Of a DNA stretch of 38,768 bases, positions 16,326 to 25,900 are shown in pieces; position 1 is the stretch's first letter; each line of letters begins with the position of its first letter. The DNA lies in contig CAZNJB010000029.1 of the NCBI GenBank assembly GCA_964573255.1, positions 1 to 38,768 on the forward strand. The letters run 5' to 3'. The position numbers and the translations under genes were made by a program. The stretch is from CAYNUJ01 sp964573255. GTDB lineage: Bacteria > Bacteroidota > Ignavibacteria > Ignavibacteriales > Melioribacteraceae. Under the pieces are notes generated by a model. The model was given only the letters and a program-made list of their open reading frames with translations. It ran no database searches and had not been told where the DNA came from.

Positions 16326-16973
16326 TTAAATTAAATTATTTTGAAGAGCAACTGCTACTACTTCGGTAAAATTCTTTACGCCTAATTTTTTTATAATATT
16401 CTTTCTATGTTTTATTACTGTTAATTCACTAATAAATAATTTATCTGCAACTGCTTTGCTTGTAAGACCATGCGAGATTAATTTGATAATTTCCAATTCT
16501 CGTGGAGTGATTCTGGGTAGTCCATCGGTAGAGGTGACGTTACTTTTCCTATGGGTCAAGTAATTTATGATATTATCTGTAACATCTTTATTTAAATACT
16601 CCTTGCCTTCTTTAACGGTATGAATTGCTGTTACTAATTCTTTTATGTTTGTGTCTTTATATAAATAGCCATCTATTCCTTTAGCCATTGCTTCGATTAT
16701 AAATTTTTGATTATCTAGCATAGTTAGCATTATAATTCTTATTTGCGGCATTTCTGTCTTAATAATTCCTGCAGCTTCAATCCCGTTCATCTCGGGCATA
16801 TTGATATCCATTAATATTATATGAGGTTGTAATGTTTTAGCTTTTTCTATAGCTTGTTTGCCGTTATGAGCTACACCAACAATATTTATATCCGGTTGAT
16901 TGTTAAGTGCTAATTTAATACCCTCTGTTACTAGTACGTGATCGTCAACTAACAGTACTTTTATTTTGTTCAT
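16326..16973 (-). CDS. NarL/FixJ-type two-component response regulator
   Basis: The 215-residue protein has an N-terminal receiver (LLVDDH near residues 7-12, acceptor Asp56 in MDINMPEMNG). Its C-terminal LuxR-type helix-turn-helix reads ITPRELEIIKLISHGLTSKAVADKLFISELTVIKHRKNI in segments. It would bind DNA when phosphorylated by the kinase encoded just upstream, whose gene it overlaps by 29 bases. A strong GGGAGGA ribosome site selects the start at 16973. Its place between cytochrome genes suggests it controls them. The palindrome at 16266-16281 is a plausible target. Confidence 0.94.
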   Translation of the reverse strand: MNKIKVLLVDDHVLVTEGIKLALNNQPDINIVGVAHNGKQAIEKAKTLQPHIILMDINMPEMNGIEAAGIIKTEMPQIRIIMLTMLDNQKFIIEAMAKGIDGYLYKDTNIKELVTAIHTVKEGKEYLNKDVTDNIINYLTHRKSNVTSTDGLPRITPRELEIIKLISHGLTSKAVADKLFISELTVIKHRKNIIKKLGVKNFTEVVAVALQNNLI

Positions 16974-18708
16974 TGTTATCCTCCCAAGGAATTTCAAATA
17001 TAAATTCAGTGCCCTGATTTGGTTTAGAGTTTATTTCCAAAGAACCGTTTAACAGGTTAATTCTTTCCTTTATAGATAGTAAACCGTAACCGGAATTTTT
17101 ATTGGTATTGTCATTATCGATTCCAATACCGTTATCTGCGATATTAGCTTGTAATAAATCCCCGGCAAAAATTAGATTAATCATAACTTGATCGGCTTGC
17201 GAATGTTTTACGGTATTATTTAATATTTCTTGGAAAATTCTATAAATGTTTAATTCTTTCATATGGTCAATTCGATGGTATTTGCCCGAAATATTGATAT
17301 GATATTTTATATCCGATAATTTATTAAACTTATCAACTAATAGCTGTAAAGATTCCACTAAACCGTAACATTCCAATTCTGCGGGATATAGGGAATAAAT
17401 TATTCCTCTAATTTCCTTATGTACTTCTGATAAGAGATCGATGACTTTATTAAATTTATTTTCATTATCTCCAAGTTCACTGCTAAGAAGTTCAATTTGC
17501 ATTTTGATGAAAAGAAGTTTTTGACCAATACCGTCATGTAATTCTCTTGAAATTCTATGTTTTTCAAATTCCAGATATTCAAATAAAATATCGAAATTCC
17601 TTCGTTGAGTATTTAATTCATCAGTAATTTCAATGGCTCTAATTTTATCGGTGAGGTCTTCAACATTCATTACAAAGCGGTTAATAATTCCGGAATCTTT
17701 ATGAAGGGGATAGGCATCAATTATAATCATTTTATCAATTTCTTCAATATAAATAGAATGGCTTTTAACAATTGATTCTCTGGATTTTGCCTCATTCAAA
17801 AAATAAATTATATCTGGATTATTGAATAATTCACAATCAGTTATTTTTTTGCCGACAATATCCCCTTTAGAAATATTGAAAATATTTTCGAAAGCATTAT
17901 TTACTTCAATAAACTCGAAATTAGAACTCAAAAGAGCTTTTGCGTAAGGTGATTGAGAAAATAAAAGATGTTGCTCGTATTTAGTAGCATCGAGTAATTT
18001 CTCCAATTCTTTATTAGCAATTTGGAGTTCTTCACTTAACCAGCGTAATTCGTCCTCTGCATTTTTCCTTTGAGTTATATTTCTGTTGCTAACTCTGTGT
18101 CCTAAATAGCGACCTTGTTCGTCAAATATTGATTGACAGGAATGGTCTACCCATATTATTTCACCATCTTTGCGTTTAATGCGGAACTCTAAAGGCGGTA
18201 AATTTTCTCCCTTTAACGAATTCGATTCGTGATTTAAAAACTTTTCTCTATCTGCTTCATAAACAATCTCTTCGAGGAGATTTATATTTTTCATAAATTC
18301 TTCAGGTTTGTAACCGGTCAAATTTTCCGTAGAAGGCGAAATAAAAATCATTTTTTTATTGGGTGAAATCCAATAATCCATATCTTTAGTATAATTAGCT
18401 ACAGTTTTGAACTTAAGTTCGTTCTTTTTTAATTCTTCATTAGCTTCAATTTCTTTACGGAGTACATAATTCATAATTACACCGAAAGAAGTAAAAGTCA
18501 GAATAAGCATAATTCTCATATAAAATTCGGGGGTTCCTACTGGAGGGAAAAGTATGTCAGCAAGTGAAACTCCTTCCCGGAAATAGAATGATTCTATAAT
18601 TGCATCCATAAAGGATACAGCAATAGAAAAAAGAAAAGCTGCCAATACGAATAATTTCGGGTTTATTGTTTTTCTATTAGTAACTTTTTGGTTTATGGTT
18701 TTCTCCAT
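16945..18708 (-). CDS. Membrane PAS sensor histidine kinase (NarX/DesK-type HisKA_3)
   Basis: The 587-residue protein has two membrane helices (about residues 18-42 and 63-83), separated by a short loop. Two PAS regions follow: one with ENLTGYKPEEF and the PAC-like RRIKRKDGEIIWVDHS pattern (around 95-220), and a second with FEFIEVNNAFENIF. A HisKA_3 helix has His391 in RISRELHDGIGQ. The HATPase domain has EILNNTVKHS, DNGIGID and GYGLLSIKERI. It is the partner of the NarL-type regulator. The frame is open to 18768, but the ATG at 18708 gives a normal N-terminus and overlaps the 12-heme gene by 32 bases. The weak ribosome site makes coupling with that gene likely. Confidence 0.9.
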   Translation of the reverse strand: MEKTINQKVTNRKTINPKLFVLAAFLFSIAVSFMDAIIESFYFREGVSLADILFPPVGTPEFYMRIMLILTFTSFGVIMNYVLRKEIEANEELKKNELKFKTVANYTKDMDYWISPNKKMIFISPSTENLTGYKPEEFMKNINLLEEIVYEADREKFLNHESNSLKGENLPPLEFRIKRKDGEIIWVDHSCQSIFDEQGRYLGHRVSNRNITQRKNAEDELRWLSEELQIANKELEKLLDATKYEQHLLFSQSPYAKALLSSNFEFIEVNNAFENIFNISKGDIVGKKITDCELFNNPDIIYFLNEAKSRESIVKSHSIYIEEIDKMIIIDAYPLHKDSGIINRFVMNVEDLTDKIRAIEITDELNTQRRNFDILFEYLEFEKHRISRELHDGIGQKLLFIKMQIELLSSELGDNENKFNKVIDLLSEVHKEIRGIIYSLYPAELECYGLVESLQLLVDKFNKLSDIKYHINISGKYHRIDHMKELNIYRIFQEILNNTVKHSQADQVMINLIFAGDLLQANIADNGIGIDNDNTNKNSGYGLLSIKERINLLNGSLEINSKPNQGTEFIFEIPWEDNNEQNKSTVS

Positions 18709-20362
18709 GACATTTAAGATAACAAGAACCTTTATAATCGCCCAGATCTGTGAACTCAAGACGCCCATTTAATGGTTGAACTACATCTGAGCGGAAGTTA
18801 ATTAAATGTGAATTATTTGTGCTATTGCCTTGTGAACTACTAATACCGTGAGGATCGTGGCAGTTATTACAAGGTATTTTTTCTCCAACAATATGTTTTC
18901 GATGAACATCTTTCCCAAATTTAGTTGTTGTATCATTAATTATTTTATTCCTGTCATGGCATTGATAACACAACTCATAATTCTGATACGATTCGGATGT
19001 ATTATCAGATGTTACGTATTTATATTTTAATATATTTGGATATATTGAGCCGTGAGTGCCCTTAACACTCTGGTTATCTGATGCATGGCAGGAAGAACAA
19101 TAAATTAAACTGGATTCGGTTAAGGGTGAAATTAAACTTTTTACATTGCCGTTTTTTCCGGGTGCTTCCACAGGATGGTACGAGGGATTATTTGGATCGA
19201 ATTCTAATCTTACATTACTTTGTGTTATCACTCGAGGAGTTGTACTTCCGACTCTTCCCGGACTGTCGGCATGGCACTTATAACACAATTCGTATTCATA
19301 TTGTATAGTTGGGGCAGGATTCCCATCGGAATCTACTCCGCTTACATTTGCAAGTGCACCGGATGCATTAGGAGGAGTGCTGGTTTGATTATTACTCGAA
19401 TGCGGATTGTGGCAGTCGCTACATTCTACGTGCATTGTATTTACGGGTAGAGCTTCCTTTGCGCTATGTATTTTTGAATAATTGAATATATTATGCCTGT
19501 ACGGTTTTAAAAAATCACTTTGAATATTCTTCGAAGCTACATTTCCTGAATGGCAAACCAAGCAATTATCTTCCTCTGTAGAAAATTTTAGTAATTGTTC
19601 ACCCATACTTGCATTGTGCGAGGTATGGCAATTATTACATCCGTTTTGATCAACAAAATCATAATTGCTGTTAGGCCAGGGGTCAATTCCGTTCCCATTC
19701 CATTTAGCTTTGGAACTCGAATGATTCGAAATATTCCAATCGGTTTTATCATGGCATTCGATGCATAATTGTGAATAAACATTTGTAGTGACAAGAAAAT
19801 TGCCATTTGAATTATCATGCGGATCATGGCAGGTTGTGCATTGAACTTTATTATTTTCTAATCTGATGTAATTATTCAATACAGAGGGATGTTTTAATTC
19901 AGGATCTGCAGCCGATAAATTGCTGTTATATACAAACGAGACTGGATGATCATCGGACAAGTCTGTAGATAAATTTGTTTCGCCTGAAGGTAAAGTTGTT
20001 ATCCCATTGTTGAATCCTATTTCCATAGGACGGCTTAGTACATGTCCTAACGCAATGGTTCCGTCATGGCATGATAAACAAATTAGCGAAGCCCCGTCAG
20101 GTTGACCTATTGTTGCGTCGGAAGTAGAGCTATTATATACTAAATAACTTGTTCCCGGATCTTCTCTATTCCAAAGAGGAGCCTTTGGACTACTATTATG
20201 GGGTGTATGACAGAATACACAAATTTCTGTTTCATCTGTTGCCTTTATTGAATTGGGGCCTGTGACAGATAGATTATGCGGTGAATTTTTAATATTCTGA
20301 GAATAAATATTAGTGAAGATAAACACGAACGATATAAGATAAGAGTAATATTTACCTACCAT
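18677..20362 (-). CDS. Exported dodecaheme c-type cytochrome (11 CXXCH and 1 CX3CH)
   Basis: The 561-residue protein has a signal peptide (YLISFVFIFTNIYSQN) and 11 CXXCH motifs. A final CYLKCH (CX3CH) lies close to the C-terminus. The first ~200 residues (CVFCHTPHN, APLWN, QPDGASLICLSCHDGT, SDDHPVSF, CTTCHDPH) closely match the tetraheme protein at 15480-16103. The remainder has further CxxCH(N/D)PH units separated by Ser/Asn-rich stretches with few charges, which fits an extracellular protein. It overlaps the upstream NHL gene by 11 bases and the downstream kinase gene by 32. The likely role is extracellular or outer-membrane electron transfer; the substrate is unknown. Confidence 0.93.
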   Translation of the reverse strand: MVGKYYSYLISFVFIFTNIYSQNIKNSPHNLSVTGPNSIKATDETEICVFCHTPHNSSPKAPLWNREDPGTSYLVYNSSTSDATIGQPDGASLICLSCHDGTIALGHVLSRPMEIGFNNGITTLPSGETNLSTDLSDDHPVSFVYNSNLSAADPELKHPSVLNNYIRLENNKVQCTTCHDPHDNSNGNFLVTTNVYSQLCIECHDKTDWNISNHSSSKAKWNGNGIDPWPNSNYDFVDQNGCNNCHTSHNASMGEQLLKFSTEEDNCLVCHSGNVASKNIQSDFLKPYRHNIFNYSKIHSAKEALPVNTMHVECSDCHNPHSSNNQTSTPPNASGALANVSGVDSDGNPAPTIQYEYELCYKCHADSPGRVGSTTPRVITQSNVRLEFDPNNPSYHPVEAPGKNGNVKSLISPLTESSLIYCSSCHASDNQSVKGTHGSIYPNILKYKYVTSDNTSESYQNYELCYQCHDRNKIINDTTTKFGKDVHRKHIVGEKIPCNNCHDPHGISSSQGNSTNNSHLINFRSDVVQPLNGRLEFTDLGDYKGSCYLKCHGENHKPKSY

Positions 20363-21320
20363 CGTTTAACCTGAATTCTTGAATTCTTGAATTATAACTG
20401 TCAGCTACAAAAATATGATTGTTAGAATCTATATAAATTCCAGATGGTAACCAGAATTTGCCGTTATAATTTCCTTGTCCACCGAAATGAAGAAGAAAAT
20501 TCCCGTCTTTATCGAATATTTGGACTACATGGAATAAAGCATCTACTACGTAAATGTGATTATAGGAATCTACTGCTATTTCCTTAGGACGGGCAAAATA
20601 GCCCGTTGCATCTCCTGCATCACCGAAGGAGGAAATTAATTCATAATTAGGAGTAAATAATTTGAGTTTAAAATTAAGTGCATCTATCAGCAATAAATTA
20701 TTTCTATTATCCAATTCTAAATCTATTGGATAATTAAATTCGGAAGAACCCACACCGCGATTACCTAAAAAACGGATTAAATTCCCTTCAAAATCAATTA
20801 CAGCAATTGTATGATTTTTGGTATCGGAAACATATATTCTCTTTCTTTTGCTATCGCAGGCTATACCGGTAGGCTGACCGAATTCTATTGATGTATGAAA
20901 TTCCTCGATTTCATCTTTTAGATAATCGTACAAGTAGATTTTCTTTAGTTTTGAATCGGTGAAAAGAATTTTGTTCTCGTTTAATTTACAAACGTCTACC
21001 AAGGAAGGGTAGTAGCTTTCTTTTGAGTTATCTGCAAATTGAATTCCGTCTGAGTTGCAAATTAATGGTTTGTTGTACCCGTGATCCAGGATGAAAAAGG
21101 AACCATCTGATAGTTTGAGTAAATTGAAGGGGGTAATAAGGTGCTTGTCTGAGTTCCCGAACAATAAATTTGAAATATCATCCCAAATATTTGACTTTTT
21201 TCCGAAATCCTCTTCGTTTGAATAAATTTTGAGCCATTCAACGGAAAAAGCATCTTCGTTTTTAATTTGTGCTGATGAATTTAGATTAATAAGGAAAATT
21301 ATTATCGCAATTATTCTCAT
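20352..21320 (-). CDS. Exported NHL-repeat beta-propeller protein
   Basis: The 322-residue protein has a signal peptide (MRIIAIIIFLINLNSSAQ) and NHL blades such as QPTGIACDSKRKRIYVSDTK, RPKEIAVDSYNHIYVVDALF and LPSGIYIDSNNHIFVADSYN. It resembles the propeller lipoprotein at 14336-15400 but lacks the lipobox cysteine, so it should be soluble in the periplasm or secreted. It opens an operon with the 12-heme cytochrome, kinase and regulator. The ribosome site is weak. An inverted repeat (21338-21357) lies just upstream of the start codon. Confidence 0.92.
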   Translation of the reverse strand: MRIIAIIIFLINLNSSAQIKNEDAFSVEWLKIYSNEEDFGKKSNIWDDISNLLFGNSDKHLITPFNLLKLSDGSFFILDHGYNKPLICNSDGIQFADNSKESYYPSLVDVCKLNENKILFTDSKLKKIYLYDYLKDEIEEFHTSIEFGQPTGIACDSKRKRIYVSDTKNHTIAVIDFEGNLIRFLGNRGVGSSEFNYPIDLELDNRNNLLLIDALNFKLKLFTPNYELISSFGDAGDATGYFARPKEIAVDSYNHIYVVDALFHVVQIFDKDGNFLLHFGGQGNYNGKFWLPSGIYIDSNNHIFVADSYNSRIQEFRLNDGR

Positions 21321-21337
21321 TTTTGGCTTCGCTTTAA

Positions 21338-21357
21338 TTAAGATAATGTAATCTTAA
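21338..21357. promoter_or_regulatory. Inverted repeat in the leader of the NHL/12-heme operon
   Basis: TTAAGAT and ATCTTAA flank a six-base spacer, 18 bases upstream of the start codon. It would lie at the start of the transcript if the promoter at 21365-21402 is right. It could be an operator or an mRNA-stabilising hairpin. AT-rich context makes chance possible. Confidence 0.3.
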
Positions 21358-21364
21358 AAACTGC

Positions 21365-21402
21365 TAAAGATAGTTTTTATTCAAATGAAATTCAATGCCC
21401 CT
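21365..21402 (-). promoter_or_regulatory. Candidate promoter of the NHL/12-heme/kinase/regulator operon with AGGGGCA box
   Basis: On the minus strand the order is AGGGGCA, TTG, 20 bases, then TATCTTTA, which matches TAnnTTTG in seven of eight positions. This is the Bacteroidota-type promoter layout. The AGGGGCA box touches the -33 TTG, the place expected for an activator. The same box at the same distance is found at 16186-16223. Confidence 0.55.
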
Positions 21403-21536
21403 AAATATGTATTTTGATAATCTTTGGGATTAACGTATAATATAAGAAAAATTAAATATTGCTGTCCCAATTTGTCGTCCACTTTCCAAATATTTTATAT
21501 TAAATGGTATAGATTTCTATCAAAAATGGAGAGATA

Positions 21537-21812
21537 ATGAATTTATTAAGAAAGTTAAATCAAAAACAAATAGTTATTCTTGGTGTAGCTCTTTTATTGG
21601 TAGTAGTCAGTCTAATAGTTTGGCAAGCATACGGAGGGCAGATGTGGACAAAATCGCAGGTATTGGTTGAAGTGAAAGACGAGATATTCGATACTACATA
21701 TAAAGAGTGGAAAGATCAGTTTGTCCTCGGACTGGAATATACTTTATTATTTGACGGAGTAGTTGGAGTTATTGGCTTAGCTGGAGCTTTCATATTAAGG
21801 GATAAGGGATAA
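21537..21812 (+). CDS. Small two-helix membrane protein, unknown function
   Basis: This 91-residue protein is not recognised. It has a basic N-terminus (MNLLRKLNQKQ) and a membrane helix at about 12-31. A ~35-residue polar segment rich in Trp and acidic residues follows (VKDEIFDTTYKEWKDQFVLG). A second helix is at about 71-86, ending in LRDKG. A clear GGAG ribosome site six bases before the ATG supports it as real. It is transcribed divergently from the NHL/12-heme operon, and about 250 bases of AT-rich sequence with no visible gene follow it. Confidence 0.7.
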   Translation: MNLLRKLNQKQIVILGVALLLVVVSLIVWQAYGGQMWTKSQVLVEVKDEIFDTTYKEWKDQFVLGLEYTLLFDGVVGVIGLAGAFILRDKG

Positions 21813-22063
21813 TTGTTTCATTAACATAATCGAAAGTAAATTGTTTTTAATTTTATTCATGATTTCTTTCTTAGAAAAAAACATTCGTTGAAAAGTTCAG
21901 AGAATTAATTGAATCTTAATATTAGATTTGAAAAGATTTTGATTTGAATAAATAAAGATTGTCCGTTTAACCTCAACCTTAAATTCTTTCCTATTTATTT
22001 GCAGTTATTAATTCATTCTTTTTTATATTTTGTTCCTCAAAAAAATAGAAAGAATAATAATCT

Positions 22064-22873
22064 ATGAGCAGAGTATTAATTACCGGATCAACTGATGGAA
22101 TAGGATTACAGACAGCGAAACGATTAGCTAAACTTGGTTTTGAAGTAATTATTCATGGCAGAAATGAAAATAGGTGTATCGATGCCGCAAAACAAACTGC
22201 TGAATTTGCCGGAATGGATAGTTTGCCAAAGTATTTTATATCGGATTTTTCTTCGTTGAGTCAAGTAAAAAATATGGCGGAAAAATTAAATTCAGAATAT
22301 GATTCAATCGATGTTTTGATTAATAATGCCGGCATCTATATGAATGAATTAGTCTTAACCGAAGACGGTTATGAAACTACTTTTCAAGTTAATCATCTCG
22401 CTCCATTTTTATTAACAAATTTATTATTGCCAAAAATTAAAATGAATCCTGATTCCAGAATTATTAATGTGAGTTCAATTGCTCACACTAAGGGAAGGAT
22501 TGATTTTAATAATTTAAACGGACAAGAAGAGTATGATCCATACTCTTCTTATGCACAATCAAAATTAGCAAATGTACTTTTTACATATTATTTAGCTGAT
22601 CAATTAGAATCTGAAAGTGTTGTAGTAAATTGTTTGCATCCAGGGGTGATTTCTACAAAATTACTGCATACCGGATTCAATATCACAGGCGCTTCCCTAG
22701 AGGAAGGTTCGGGTACATCAGTTTATTTGGCAGTGTCACCAGAAATTAAAGGAATAACAGGAAAATATTTTATTGATCGCCGGCAGATACCCTCTTCCGA
22801 CATAACTTACGACAAGGAATTACAGAAAAAATTGTGGAATGTTTCTACAAAACTCGTTTCTGATTTCTTATAA
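22064..22873 (+). CDS. Short-chain dehydrogenase/reductase (SDR)
   Basis: The 269-residue NAD(P)-dependent oxidoreductase has the full classical SDR signature: TGSTDGIG at residues 7-14 for the cofactor, NNAG at 87-90, Asn110, a serine at 137-138, and Tyr163/Lys167 in YAQSK. HGRNE after the second strand, with its Arg, hints at NADP preference. Its overall pattern (VNHLAPFLLTNLLLP, VSSIAH, NCLHPGVI) is like the retinol-dehydrogenase type SDRs, whose bacterial substrates are mostly unknown. It stands alone between the small membrane protein and the protease; no pathway is implied by context. Confidence 0.92.
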   Translation: MSRVLITGSTDGIGLQTAKRLAKLGFEVIIHGRNENRCIDAAKQTAEFAGMDSLPKYFISDFSSLSQVKNMAEKLNSEYDSIDVLINNAGIYMNELVLTEDGYETTFQVNHLAPFLLTNLLLPKIKMNPDSRIINVSSIAHTKGRIDFNNLNGQEEYDPYSSYAQSKLANVLFTYYLADQLESESVVVNCLHPGVISTKLLHTGFNITGASLEEGSGTSVYLAVSPEIKGITGKYFIDRRQIPSSDITYDKELQKKLWNVSTKLVSDFL

Positions 22874-22927
22874 AAAAACTTCACTTTGATCGTCTAAAAA
22901 TTATCTCATTAACAATCAGGATGTTCT

Positions 22928-25900
22928 ATGAAAAAGTCTATAATTCTCTCTTTTATTTTCTTGCTATCATCGACAATATTTGCACAAATCGATGCACGTC
23001 TTTTTCAATATCCCGACGTATCCAAGGATAAAATCACATTCAGCTACGCCGGAGATATTTGGGTAGTTCCCAAATCTGGGGGAACTGCGGTAAAATTATC
23101 CTCGCCCAAAGGGAAGGAAGTATTACCTAAGTTTTCTCCGGATGGCAAATATATTGCATTCAGCGGGAATTATAACGGCAATTCAGATATTTATATCATA
23201 CCAGTTGAAGGGGGAATCCCGGTCAGAGTAACTTATCATACATTCAACGACAGAATGCTTGAATGGTTACCGGGCGGAGAAGAAATTTTATTCGCTTCTT
23301 CAAGAGAAAGCGGAAGGCAACGATTCTCTCAATTATTTAAAATATCAAAGAATAGTGGATTGGCAGAAAAGTTACCGGTTCCATACGGAGAATTTGCCTC
23401 CATTTCGGAAGACGGTCAATGGTTGGCTTATACTCCTAGAACCCGTTTGTATAGAACCTGGAAACGATACCGCGGTGGTATGGCTGCTGATATTTGGCTG
23501 TTTAATCTCAATACTTACGAATCTAAAAATATCACCAATAATGAAGCTAATGACGAAATGCCGATGTTTCATGGCAATAATATTTATTTCCTTTCTGATC
23601 GAGGAAAAAACAAACGATACAATATTTGGGTATATAACCTGAAATCGGAAGAAACTAAGCAGCTAACTCATTTTAAAGATTATGATATTCACTTTCCGTC
23701 AATTGGTCCCGATGATATAGTATTCGAAGCCGGGGGAGATTTGTATTTATTAAATCTAGCTACGTTTGATCTTAAAAAGGTAAAAATAAATATTGTTGCG
23801 GATCAAATTAAATTGCTTCCTAAACAGAAGGAAGTTTCAAAATATATTATGAACGCATCTATTTCACCCGATGGAAAGAGAGTTGCAGTTGAAGCCAGAG
23901 GCGAGATTTTTTCGCTTCCTGCAATAGAAGGAGTTGTTTATAATTTAACTAATTCCGACGGTTCAGCAGAGAGATATCCGGCATGGTCACCAAACGGTAA
24001 ATATATTGCTTATTGGAGTGATGCTTCGGGTGAATATGAATTGATGCTAAAAAATCTAAAATCCAACGAACCTGCTGAAAAATTGACCAGTACCGGCGGT
24101 AAATATAAATATCATCTTTATTGGTCTCCTAATTCGGAAAAACTTGCTTTCATCGATAATGCGATGAATATTAGAATTTTTGACATAAAGGAGAAAGAAT
24201 TTACTGAAGTAGATAAAGCTTTATATAAATATCACGGTGCACTTGAAAACTTCAGCGTTAGTTGGTCATCAGACAGCAGATATTTAGCTTATTCCAGAGG
24301 ACTAAAAAATCAACAGAGTGCTATCTTTATTTTTGATACAAAAGAAAATAAAGTTCATCAAGTTACTTCCGGATTTTACCGGGATGATAATCCGGTGTTC
24401 GATCCTGAAGGAAAGTATTTGTTCATTGAAACTCAAAGAGAATTTTCTCCAAAATACAGTAGTCTGGATAATTCCTTCATTTATCCAAATTCAACAAAGT
24501 TAGCAGCAATTTCTCTTACAAAGGAAATTGTTTCTCCTATTGCCCCTAAAAATGATGAGGTAAAGGTGGAGGAAAAATCAAAGGAGAATGCTAAAGATAA
24601 GAAGAGTAAAAAAGAGAAGAAGAAGGATAAAAACAAAGAAGTAAAAATAGATTTTGATGATTTTGAATACCGGCTTACTCTTTTACCGATTGATGCCGGA
24701 AATTATGGTAATTTATCTGCTGTGAAGGGGAAATTGATTTATGTCCGCTATCCAAATACAGGCGAATCTGACGGAAAGAGTAAGATAAATTATTTCGATC
24801 TGGAAGACAGGGAAGAGAAAACAATAATTGAGGATGCAAGTAACTACGAAGTTTCAGCAGATGGGAAAAATCTTTTGGTGATGAAAAACGGAAATCTTTA
24901 TGTGATTAAAATTAAAGCCAAGCAAAAACTGAAAGATGCAGTTCCCACATCGGAAATGAAAATGGTTATCGATCCGAAGAAAGAATTCAAGCAAATTTTT
25001 ACGGATGCTTGGAGATTGGAGCGAGATTTCTTCTACGATCCCAATATGCACGGTGTCGACTGGGACGAAGTGTACCAAAAATATGGTAAACTTGTAGATT
25101 ATGCCGCTTCGCGTTCCGATTTAAATTTCCTAATTGGTGAAATGATTGCCGAATTGAATGCTTCTCACACTTACAAAGGCGGCGGTGATGTAGAAAGGGG
25201 AGAGCGCAATAATGTTGGCTATTTAGGCATTGATTGGGCTGTTGAAAACGGAAAATTCAAGATTGCCAAAATAATTACAGGTGCAGATTGGGATGCAGAA
25301 GTGAGATCACCTCTGGCAGAACCTGGAATTGATGTTAAAGAAGGTGATTTCATACTTGCTGTAAACGGTGTTGCATTAGATGTTTCAAAAGAACCCTACG
25401 CTGCTTTCGAAGGTCTGGCAGGGAAAACGATTGAATTAACCATTAATGATAAACCGGTTTTTGACGGTTCTAAAAAAATAATTGTTAAAACGCTAAAAAG
25501 TGAATCTCGTCTTCGTCATTTAGCGTGGATCGAACAGAACCATAAAATGGTTGAAGAATTGAGTAACGGTCAAATTGGTTATATTTATGTGAGAAGTACC
25601 GGTATTGACGGACAAAATGAATTAATCAGGCAGTTTTTCCCTCAAACCGACAAAGCCGGATTGATAATAGATGAGCGGTTTAACAGCGGTGGTCAAATAC
25701 CTGATAGGTTTATCGAATTGCTCAACAGAAAGCCTTTGGCATTTTGGAAAGTTCGAGACGGGAGAAATTGGCAGTGGCCTCCTGATGCACATTTCGGACC
25801 GAAAGCAATGCTCATTAACGGCTGGAGCGGTTCCGGTGGAGATGCATTCCCGGATTATTTCCGTAAAGCAAAGCTCGGTAAACTGATTGGGATGCGCACT

